5,116 nt of DNA from Clostridiales bacterium (GTDB lineage: Bacteria > Bacillota > Clostridia > Christensenellales > CAG-138). The number at the start of each line of letters is the position of its first letter. Positions within the stretch are counted from its first letter, which is position 1. Location of the stretch: the NCBI GenBank assembly GCA_003486785.1, contig DNFZ01000118.1, positions 1-5,116 on the forward strand, read 5' to 3'. The notes under the pieces were generated by a model. The model was not told where the DNA came from. It was given only the letters and a program-made list of their open reading frames with translations, and did no database searches. Both the position numbers and the translations under genes were made by a program. Below, one piece after another: positions 1 through 5,116 of the stretch.

Positions 1-19
1 CGCGCTTGTTGGATGTGTG

Positions 20-36
20 CGAACAAAAGGTGTTCG
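20..36. repeat. Short perfect inverted repeat, function unknown
   Basis: CGAACA (20-25) and TGTTCG (31-36) are perfect inverted copies separated by five bases. The repeat lies beyond the presumed operon terminator, so it may belong to whatever lies left of the window, for example as an operator half-site pair or a small hairpin. The spacing differs from the Gram-positive LexA box (CGAAC-4-GTTCG; here the gap is 7). A 6-bp repeat can occur by chance, so no function is claimed. Confidence 0.25.
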
Positions 37-56
37 ATTGCTGCTTGTAAGCGGGT

Positions 57-131
57 AAAAAAGGCAAAAGCGCCGAGCCGCATCACAAAAAGCGATTACC
101 TGTTCGCTTCTCGCGCTGCGTCCGGCGCTTT
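57..131 (-). terminator. Probable Rho-independent terminator after the kinase gene
   Basis: Starting 25 bases after the kinase stop, the minus-strand transcript can fold into a long interrupted hairpin. The outer stem is a perfect 9-bp match (67-75 with 123-131, AAAGCGCCG/CGGCGCTTT). Inside it, in register, are a 4-bp stem (79-82 with 117-120) and a 6-bp stem (90-95 with 104-109, AAGCGA/TCGCTT) closing an 8-base loop. The outer stem is followed in the transcript by TTTTGCCTTTTTT, the expected U-rich tail. Position and shape fit the end of the operon. The internal loops make it longer than a textbook terminator, so it could also act as a 3'-end stabilising structure. The folding was done by eye and no energy was calculated. 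Confidence 0.6.
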
Positions 132-156
132 GTTTCACAACGGATTTCTTGATTGC

Positions 157-1596
157 TTACCGTTTGGTGAAAATTTCATGGGATTTCCTCAGCAGCGCGT
201 CGGTTTGGTCTGCAAGGTGCCTGTATACATTCTCGTTGATTTCGCGATAGATGTCCACATGTTCCGCAATCGGCTGGAACGAATCGCGCACTTTTACCAT
301 CTGCGCGATGGCTTCCTCCCGCGTTTTATAGATGCCAAGCGCGAGAGCCGCGCAGATGGCTGCGCCCATGCTGGCCGAGCCGTTGACCACGTTTCGCACG
401 GCGGGCACGCCGAATACATCCGCCATGATCTGCATGAACAGCTCGCCGTTGGAGCCGCCGCCGCTGACGACGATGCTCCTGAGCGGTACGCCCTGCTCGT
501 CACACATCGCTTGCACGTTGTTTTTCATGGTCATCGCAATGCCTTCCATCACCGAGCGGAACATATGCGCGCCCTTGTGCACGCCGGAAAAGCCGAGCAT
601 CACGCCGCGCTCGTGCGGATGGGTGGGACGCGCGAGCCAGTGTAAGAGGGTATAGAGCCCTTCGCTGCCCGCGTGCACGCTTGCCGCAAGCCTATTCATA
701 TACGCTTCCCGCGAGATGCCGAGGCGGTTTGCTTCGTTCGTCACATCGCTGCCGAGCAGATCCAGCACCCAGGAGATCGTGGACATACCGCGCCGGATGC
801 CGTTGCTCTCGTAAAGCCATTCACCGGGCGTTGCGCCGGGATTGACCCAGTAGTTTGCCGGGCTCTGGTTTGCGTTTTCGCCGAGCATCATCGCAGCGAT
901 ATAGGTGCCGAGCGACACCAATACGGTGCCGTTGTTGAGCAAACCCGCGCCGAGGCCTTCGACGGCCTTGTCGTTGGAGGTGGACGCAACCGGCGTGCCG
1001 GCGGGAATGCCGGTGGCTTCTGCCGCTAACGGCGTAATCGTGCCGAGAACCGTCGAAGGATCGACCAGCTCAAAGAGCATCTCCCTGGGCGTGGTGTAGG
1101 CGTCAAACGCCTCTTGATCCTCCAGCCAGATGAGCTTGTTGTAGTCAATCGGCCAGGGGCCGACGTAGTTGCAGCGTGTATCCTTCGTTTCGCCCGTGAG
1201 CCGATGCGTCAGATACCCGGTCGTGGTGGTGACATAGCGCACCGCGTCGTTTTCGTGTTCATAGGGCTTGCTCAGCCGGATATCCATCCAGCTCTGCACC
1301 GGAGAGGCAAGGTTGCCGTCCGCCTGGATCAGCGCGCGGCAGCAGCGGATCGAGCCTAAGCCCACGCCCACGATGTCGCGCTTGTCGCCCTGAAACTTCT
1401 CAAATACGCCGTGGCAGGCTTCTTTCAGACTGTCCCACAGGTCGTCGTCCGGGTGCTCGGCAAAGCACTCCCCGTAGAGATGCATAGGCTTGAGCTTGAC
1501 CGTATGCGAGCAGATCTCCGTGCCGACGGTGTCAAAGATGCTCACCTTTGTGCTCTGTGTGCCGCCATCGATGGCGACGATGTATTTCCGATTCAT
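157..1596 (-). CDS. ygcE: FGGY-family carbohydrate kinase, YgcE-like
   Basis: This 479-residue protein is a probable cytosolic ATP-dependent sugar or polyol kinase of the FGGY family (ribulokinase, xylulokinase, glycerol kinase fold), and its length is normal for the family. The N-terminal phosphate-binding motif is at residues 9-17 (IDGGTQSTK). An AEHPDDDLW segment lies at 46-54 and GLGSIRCCRALI at 79-90. The likely catalytic base is Asp209 in SNDKAVEGLGAG, followed by the VSLGTYIA strand-turn at 227-234. The second FGGY domain shows GFSGVHKGAHMFRSVMEGIA at 335-354 and the nucleotide-binding SGGGSNGELFMQI at 378-390. The GSIRCCRAL and HPDDDLW blocks match E. coli YgcE as I remember it, which supports a specific relationship. 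The substrate is unknown in this group. The ATG start at 1594-1596 follows an AAAGGGG site, and the gene begins 30 bases after the SDR stop. It is the last gene before a terminator-like hairpin. The family call is very secure and the YgcE subgroup likely. Confidence 0.95.
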   Translation of the reverse strand: MNRKYIVAIDGGTQSTKVSIFDTVGTEICSHTVKLKPMHLYGECFAEHPDDDLWDSLKEACHGVFEKFQGDKRDIVGVGLGSIRCCRALIQADGNLASPVQSWMDIRLSKPYEHENDAVRYVTTTTGYLTHRLTGETKDTRCNYVGPWPIDYNKLIWLEDQEAFDAYTTPREMLFELVDPSTVLGTITPLAAEATGIPAGTPVASTSNDKAVEGLGAGLLNNGTVLVSLGTYIAAMMLGENANQSPANYWVNPGATPGEWLYESNGIRRGMSTISWVLDLLGSDVTNEANRLGISREAYMNRLAASVHAGSEGLYTLLHWLARPTHPHERGVMLGFSGVHKGAHMFRSVMEGIAMTMKNNVQAMCDEQGVPLRSIVVSGGGSNGELFMQIMADVFGVPAVRNVVNGSASMGAAICAALALGIYKTREEAIAQMVKVRDSFQPIAEHVDIYREINENVYRHLADQTDALLRKSHEIFTKR

Positions 1597-1602
1597 CCTG
1601 TT

Positions 1603-1609
1603 CCCCTTT
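1603..1609 (-). promoter_or_regulatory. Ribosome binding site of the kinase gene
   Basis: AAAGGGG on the minus strand sits six bases before the kinase ATG (1594-1596), in the 30-base gap after the SDR stop. It supports this ATG, which also places the IDGGTQSTK motif at the usual distance from the N terminus. Confidence 0.7.
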
Positions 1610-1626
1610 GTTGCTGCTCTTTTGGC

Positions 1627-2406
1627 TTAGCGCATCAGATAGCCGCCGTCGACGATGATGGTAGCGCCATTGACATAGTCCGAAGCGCGGCTGGCAAGGA
1701 AGATGGTCACGCCCATCAGATCCGCCGTGTCGCCCCAGCGGTTGGCGGGGATGTGCGAGAGGATCTCCGCGTTGCGCTTCTCGTCCTTGCGGGTCATCTC
1801 GGTAAGCGGCGTTGCATAATAGCCCGGCGCGATGGCGTTGACCTGAATGTTCCATTGCGCGAGCTCGTCGCACATGGACTTGGTGAGACCCACGATGCCG
1901 TGCTTGGTCGCGGCATAGGCGGGCGACCACTGGCCGCCAAGGTAGGAGTAGAGCGACGCGATGTTGATGACCTTTCCGCTGTTCTGGGGGATGAAGTACA
2001 TCATGCACTCATGGATCATCTCAAACGCCGCGGTAAGGTTGATGGCGATCATCTTGTCCCATTCCACGCGCGTATACTGCGTAACGTCGCGCACGTTGAT
2101 GCTGATGCCCGCGCAGTTGACAAGGATATCCACGCTGCCCCAGGTGTTCACGCAGGTTTCGACCACGCGCTTGCACTCGCCCTCTGCGGTGATGTTCGCC
2201 TCAAGAAACTTGTACTCCACGCCGCAGGCTTCGACCAGCGCTTTGGTGTTGCCGTTGTCGTCCGCGAGGCTCGGCACCAGCACATTTGCGCCGGCTTTGG
2301 CGAGCGCCACGGTAAACGCTTGACCCAGGCCGCCGTTGCCGCCGGTGACGATCGCGTTTTTGCCCTTGAGCGAGAAGAAATCCATGTTAAAATCGGAAAC
2401 GTGCAT
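1627..2406 (-). CDS. ygcW: Short-chain dehydrogenase/reductase, YgcW-like
   Basis: This is a 259-residue classical SDR, a cytosolic NAD(P)-dependent oxidoreductase probably acting on a sugar acid, sugar or polyol hydroxyl/keto group. The Rossmann glycine motif TGGNGGLG is at residues 21-28. The NNAG motif reads NCAG at 97-100. The catalytic tetrad is complete: Asn123, Ser151, Tyr164 and Lys168, with the usual 13-residue Ser-Tyr spacing. PG at 194-195 and the VDGGY ending at 252-256 are typical. Segments such as MDFFSLKGK, YLGGQWSPAY and HIPANRWGDT match my memory of E. coli YgcW, annotated only as a putative deoxygluconate-type dehydrogenase. Coenzyme choice is unclear because no acidic residue follows the second strand (VLVPSLADD). 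An in-frame GTG lies 13 codons upstream at 2445, but AGGAGG stands eight bases before the ATG at 2404-2406 and the shorter protein fits the family length, so I use that start. It lies between etfA and the kinase gene in the operon. Confidence 0.93.
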   Translation of the reverse strand: MHVSDFNMDFFSLKGKNAIVTGGNGGLGQAFTVALAKAGANVLVPSLADDNGNTKALVEACGVEYKFLEANITAEGECKRVVETCVNTWGSVDILVNCAGISINVRDVTQYTRVEWDKMIAINLTAAFEMIHECMMYFIPQNSGKVINIASLYSYLGGQWSPAYAATKHGIVGLTKSMCDELAQWNIQVNAIAPGYYATPLTEMTRKDEKRNAEILSHIPANRWGDTADLMGVTIFLASRASDYVNGATIIVDGGYLMR

Positions 2407-2414
2407 GAGAATAT

Positions 2415-2420
2415 CCTCCT
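2415..2420 (-). promoter_or_regulatory. Strong ribosome binding site that decides the SDR start
   Basis: A perfect AGGAGG on the minus strand lies eight bases before the ATG at 2404-2406. It favours that ATG over the in-frame GTG at 2443-2445, which would place this site inside the coding sequence. It is the best match to the 16S anti-Shine-Dalgarno among the gene starts seen here, suggesting efficient, independent translation of the SDR. Confidence 0.8.
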
Positions 2421-2437
2421 GAATTTTATGATTATCT

Positions 2438-2459
2438 ACAGACACCTTTCGGTGCGTAT
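2438..2459 (-). other. Small GNRA-loop hairpin between etfA and the SDR gene
   Basis: In the 61-base gap between the etfA stop and the SDR start, the transcript can pair GCACC with GGTGT (one G-U pair) around a GAAA tetraloop. After one C-C mismatch, three further weak pairs extend the stem. No U-tract follows, so it is not a terminator. It could protect or mark a processing point between the Etf genes and the downstream pair, but the stem is short and the role is only a guess. Confidence 0.3.
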
Positions 2460-2467
2460 TGCCTCAG

Positions 2468-3412
2468 TTATTCGCTTTGCTGATACTGCTGAATCCTGCG
2501 GATCAACAGATCCAGAAACCGATCCGCGTCGCCTTCGACCACGATGTCGGAGAGACTGCCAAGCGGCGCGTCCTTATTGATGTTGACCGAGATGATGTGT
2601 TTTGTCTGTTTGATTCCTTCGATGTGCTGAATCGCGCCGTTGATGCCGAGCGCGATGTAAAGCTCCGGGCTGACCGTCTTGCCGGACTGCCCGACCTGAA
2701 TGCTGCGTGGCGCGATGCCCGCGTCGACTAGTTTGCGGCTTGCGGAGGCTTGTCCGCCAAGGAGTTTTGCAAGACGTTCGATCTTTGCAAACGATTTTGC
2801 GATGCCGCCGCCGCCGGAAACCAGCACTTCAGATTCGCGGATGTCGCAGGAGATTTGCTTTCGTTGTACCCAAACGCGTTCGATGCGCTTCTCGCCCAGT
2901 TGCGGCACAAGGTGCTCGATCTGCATCGCCCGTATTTCTTTCACCATATCATGAAATACGTTCGGGCGCACGCTCATCATCATGGGGCCATCACCGACAA
3001 AGCGGATGCACGCCATCAGGCTTCCGCTGTATGCGGGGCGAATCACCTCAACCACGCCGTTGTTGCGACGGATCTGCGTGATGTCCGCGACGAGCCCTGT
3101 CCCGAGCAGCATCGCCAGCCTTGGCGCCAGCATTCTCCCAAAAGGTGTCGCGGGAATGAGGATACTGGTGTACCCGTTCGCACGGTAGCGTTCGTGCATG
3201 GTCTTTGCCACCTGTGCGGGGTCGAGATACGCATTGTCTGGCTGTTCGATCTGAATCAACCTGTCGAGGACGCGCGGCAGCGGAATCTCCCGTCTGTCGC
3301 ACAGAACACCCGTCAACTCAAACGGACCTTCGTGCAGCTGCCGCGCGGCTTCGATCAGGTCAAGGGAGCATTCGGTTTCACTTGGATCGATATAGATCAA
3401 ACAACGAATCAT
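2468..3412 (-). CDS. etfA: Electron transfer flavoprotein alpha subunit (EtfA/FixB family)
   Basis: This 314-residue protein is the FAD-binding alpha subunit of a heterodimeric electron transfer flavoprotein, which accepts electrons from flavin dehydrogenases and passes them on. Residues 1 to about 185 form the N-terminal domain, with PFGRMLAPRLAMLLGTGLVAD at 90-110 as the typical EtfA block. The C-terminal FAD domain has SRKLVDAG at 225-232, VGQSGKTVSPELYIALG at 240-256, GAIQHIEG at 259-266 and NINKDAP at 277-283. These cover the residues that hold FAD in known EtfA proteins. Two positions depart from the classical signature: Asn258 where Ser or Asp is usual, and Ser275 where Ala is usual. 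SRK replaces the common SRP. There is no N-terminal ferredoxin domain of the LctC type. The ATG lies one base after the etfB stop, and an AAAGGA site is within the etfB end, so the two are translationally coupled. The family call is secure. The electron donor is unknown and bifurcation cannot be judged by eye. Confidence 0.95.
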   Translation of the reverse strand: MIRCLIYIDPSETECSLDLIEAARQLHEGPFELTGVLCDRREIPLPRVLDRLIQIEQPDNAYLDPAQVAKTMHERYRANGYTSILIPATPFGRMLAPRLAMLLGTGLVADITQIRRNNGVVEVIRPAYSGSLMACIRFVGDGPMMMSVRPNVFHDMVKEIRAMQIEHLVPQLGEKRIERVWVQRKQISCDIRESEVLVSGGGGIAKSFAKIERLAKLLGGQASASRKLVDAGIAPRSIQVGQSGKTVSPELYIALGINGAIQHIEGIKQTKHIISVNINKDAPLGSLSDIVVEGDADRFLDLLIRRIQQYQQSE

Positions 3413-3413
3413 A

Positions 3414-4208
3414 TCAGATGAATCCTTTGTCCGTCAGAAAACGGAAGACGTATTCCACGCCCGCTTCGTCGGCACGCACGGTGCGCTGCCCGCGCTGCTC
3501 CAGCTGCTTGACATACGTTTCGACCACGCGGGTTTTAGAGCCCGCGAGCCCGACTTCCTCCGGCAAAAAACCGAGATCCTGATTGGTCACCACCTGTATC
3601 TGCGCGGAAAAATCTTTTTCGAGGTTTGCCCGGCTTGGGTAGGGCAGCTTGTAGCCGCTCTCGCGCGTCAGGCTCAGGATGCACGGCAGTTGTGCTTGAT
3701 AGGTGGTAATTTCCTGCTCCGACTCCACGTCAAACCGCGCGATATTCTGTTCAAGCAGGGTTTCGTCGATCTTGTGGATACCGGACATCTGTAAAAGGTT
3801 GAGAGATGCGCCCAGCTGGGCGGGAATGTGGCTTGTGTCGCCGTCAATGGAATGCGTGCCCGTCAGGAGAACGGAAAAGTCCTGTCGGGAAAGATATCTG
3901 CCGAGCACGCGTGTGGTCGCAAACGTATCGCTTCCGGCAAACGCCGTGTCGGACAGGATAATGCCGCGGTCTACGCCGACGCGCAGCAGGTCCTGCATGT
4001 TGGGGGTGACCCTGGCTGACGCCATGGTCACCGCCTCAACAATCGTCTCAGGATGCCTGGCCTTGACCCTGAGGGCGAGCGCGACTGCGCATACATCGTC
4101 AGGATTGAGCTGCAACTGCGCGCTGTCCCGAATCAATGTGTGACGCTCAAAGTCATATCTCGCGCTGCCCACGTCGGGCACGAACTTGACCAGACAAATG
4201 ATTTTCAT
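3414..4208 (-). CDS. etfB: Electron transfer flavoprotein beta subunit (EtfB/FixA family)
   Basis: This is a 264-residue beta subunit, normal in length, that pairs with the EtfA encoded one base downstream. In family members it binds AMP, or a second FAD in the bifurcating type. Visible motifs are VKFVPD at 7-12 (family VKxVPD), NPDDVCAVALALRVK at 35-49 (the NPxDxxALExAL helix), AGSDTFATTRVLGRYL at 91-106 and the nucleotide-binding loop GTHSIDGDTSHIPAQLG at 117-133. KLPYPSRANL at 187-196 corresponds to the usual PRYPS segment. The region around 156-179, where the classical EtfB signature lies, is only partly conserved: the closing P-C-I-L-S is present, but the acidic run and hydrophobic position before it are altered. 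The ATG lies 13 bases after the transporter stop. The only upstream purine stretch is a weak AAGG overlapping that stop, so translation may depend on ribosomes from the transporter gene. The family is secure; the subgroup is unclear. Confidence 0.94.
   Translation of the reverse strand: MKIICLVKFVPDVGSARYDFERHTLIRDSAQLQLNPDDVCAVALALRVKARHPETIVEAVTMASARVTPNMQDLLRVGVDRGIILSDTAFAGSDTFATTRVLGRYLSRQDFSVLLTGTHSIDGDTSHIPAQLGASLNLLQMSGIHKIDETLLEQNIARFDVESEQEITTYQAQLPCILSLTRESGYKLPYPSRANLEKDFSAQIQVVTNQDLGFLPEEVGLAGSKTRVVETYVKQLEQRGQRTVRADEAGVEYVFRFLTDKGFI
3423..3428 (-). promoter_or_regulatory. Ribosome binding site of etfA inside the etfB end
   Basis: AAAGGA on the minus strand lies in the last codons of etfB, ten bases before the etfA ATG (3410-3412). 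With the one-base gap between the etfB TGA and this ATG, it points to coupled translation giving equal amounts of the two subunits. Confidence 0.5.
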
Positions 4209-4221
4209 GATGCTTCGCGCC

Positions 4222-5116
4222 TTATGCCGCTTCTTTGAGTTCTTTTTCCTTCTTGTTGAGTCTGGCGTAGATCGAGATGATCACGATGCCAAGCAGGCCA
4301 AACACTGCGCTGACGATAAAGTAGGACACATAGCCGCCCTGATCGCCGAACGTGTTCCAGAGGAAGCTGTTCATCTGCGGCAGGATGATGTCCGGCAGGT
4401 AGCCGATAAACGAGATCAGACCGATTGCCGTACCCATCATTGCAACGGGAATCTTGGACATGCCGAGGAAGGACCAATAGGTGCCGCGGATCATGTACAG
4501 GAATACGCCAAGCAGCACGACCAGCGCAGAGACGCCGAATCCCATGATCGGAAGCACCGCCGCTGCAACCAGCAGAACCGCCGCGCCCGCAAGCGCGATG
4601 CCGTTCGTCTTGGGTTTGCCGATCTTATCGGCAAGGAATCCGCCGAGGAAGCCGCCGACCGGGCGCATCCAGAGGATGATGACCGTAATGGTGCCCACCG
4701 TGACGGCGTCCATGAGCTTGTTGGTCTGCAAAAATCCGCCGATGTAGTATACCGTCCAGAACACGGCGTAGCCCATGAAGATAATACCGCTCATGAGGTA
4801 GATATACTTGTTCTTGAGCAGCTTGCTGATGTCTCTAATGTGGAACTTATCGCTCTCGGCTCTTTCGCCGGTGTTGCCGGAGAGCACCGCGAGCTTCTTG
4901 TCGCTGTCAACGAAAATGAGAATCAGGATGGCAACCACAAATACGATTGCGGAGTAGAGATAGATGACGGAGACCATCGCGGCCTTTTTATCCGCCATCG
5001 CGCCGCTGCTGCCAAGAACGGATGCGAAGATCGCAAGGCCGACGCTGGCCATGAGCGCTTCCACCACGCCGCGCCCGCCATCGAGAATGCCGAAGAAACG
5101 CCCTTCTTCATTCGAC
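4222..5116 (-). CDS. MFS transporter, C-terminal two thirds (partial, YqcE-like by context)
   Basis: This frame is open to the right edge, so the gene starts outside the window; 297 residues are visible. An internal GTG at 5067 is not the true start, because the 16 codons before it encode SNEEGRFFGILDGGRG, a conserved cytoplasmic loop of one MFS branch. About eight hydrophobic segments follow (roughly residues 18-35, 46-69, 104-129, 138-161, 171-191, 195-215, 224-245 and 264-285), fitting TM5 to TM12 of a 12-helix carrier. A charged loop at 70-103 is the expected central linker, and GGFLADKIGKPK at 158-169 is the second-half copy of MFS motif A. The tail KKEKELKEAA is cytosolic. It probably imports the operon's substrate by ion symport or exchange. 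The kinase and SDR neighbours suggest a sugar-type solute, and the E. coli YqcE carrier next to ygcE is the likely counterpart, though I judge that from context. The stop lies 13 bases before etfB. Confidence 0.93.
   Translation of the reverse strand, partial: SNEEGRFFGILDGGRGVVEALMASVGLAIFASVLGSSGAMADKKAAMVSVIYLYSAIVFVVAILILIFVDSDKKLAVLSGNTGERAESDKFHIRDISKLLKNKYIYLMSGIIFMGYAVFWTVYYIGGFLQTNKLMDAVTVGTITVIILWMRPVGGFLGGFLADKIGKPKTNGIALAGAAVLLVAAAVLPIMGFGVSALVVLLGVFLYMIRGTYWSFLGMSKIPVAMMGTAIGLISFIGYLPDIILPQMNSFLWNTFGDQGGYVSYFIVSAVFGLLGIVIISIYARLNKKEKELKEAA

Noticed and set aside
20..36. LexA-type SOS box
   Set aside because: The half-sites CGAAC and GTTCG are present but are seven bases apart, where the Gram-positive box needs four.
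13..645. A 210-codon open frame on the plus strand running from the left flank into the kinase gene
   Set aside because: Most of it is antisense to the kinase C terminus, it crosses the terminator-like hairpin, and the translation shows no domain.
2425..2440. Possible -10 element (TAGATAATCAT) for an internal promoter before the SDR
   Set aside because: No convincing -35 element lies at the right distance upstream, and AT-rich spacers commonly resemble a -10.
2407..2445. GTG start adding 13 residues to the SDR
   Set aside because: The perfect AGGAGG would lie inside the coding sequence and is correctly spaced for the ATG at 2404-2406, and the extra residues have no counterpart in the family.
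1411..2580. A 389-codon open frame on the plus strand, antisense to the kinase and SDR genes
   Set aside because: It overlaps two well-supported genes with full family motifs, its translation is low in complexity with many His, Arg, Ala and Asp residues and no recognised domain, and such antisense frames are common in GC-rich coding DNA.
5065..5067. GTG at 5065-5067 as the start of a short 281-residue transporter
   Set aside because: The frame continues upstream through a conserved MFS loop (GRFFGILDGGRG) to the edge, so the gene is truncated by the window and not naturally short.
1..5116. CRISPR arrays, tRNA or rRNA genes, insertion sequences
   Set aside because: I saw no direct-repeat arrays, cloverleaf-like segments, rRNA motifs, transposase motifs or terminal repeats. 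All but the left 156 bases is accounted for by the five genes and their short gaps.

Overview
The window holds part of one tightly packed catabolic operon, read entirely on the minus strand (right to left). In transcription order it encodes the C-terminal two thirds of a major facilitator superfamily (MFS) transporter cut by the right edge, an electron transfer flavoprotein beta subunit (EtfB), its alpha subunit (EtfA), a classical short-chain dehydrogenase/reductase (SDR), and an FGGY-family carbohydrate kinase. A probable Rho-independent terminator follows the kinase. Gaps between genes are 13, 1, 61 and 30 bases. No promoter is visible, so the operon starts beyond the right edge and probably contains more genes there.

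The organism is probably an anaerobic or facultative bacterium. The DNA is moderately GC-rich by eye. The strong AGGAGG-type ribosome binding site before the SDR and the AAAGGGG before the kinase fit a Firmicutes (Clostridia-like) host, but this is inference; nothing in the window names a taxon.

The most informative point is the gene set. As I remember the E. coli ygc locus, it holds ygcQ/ygcR (Etf-like subunits), ygcS and yqcE (MFS transporters), ygcU (FAD-linked oxidase), ygcW (SDR) and ygcE (FGGY kinase). The SDR and kinase here share long, unusual motifs with remembered YgcW and YgcE, so they look like true relatives and not just members of the same superfamilies. To my knowledge the substrate of that locus is not established.

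A working model: the transporter imports a sugar, sugar acid or polyol; the SDR interconverts a hydroxyl and a keto group with NAD(P); the kinase phosphorylates the substrate or product; and EtfAB carries electrons from, or to, a flavin dehydrogenase not seen here. A sugar-type operon with its own Etf pair is unusual and is the main reason to look further.

Bases 1-156 hold no supported gene. They contain a small inverted repeat (20-36) and the terminator-like hairpin with its T-rich tail (57-131).
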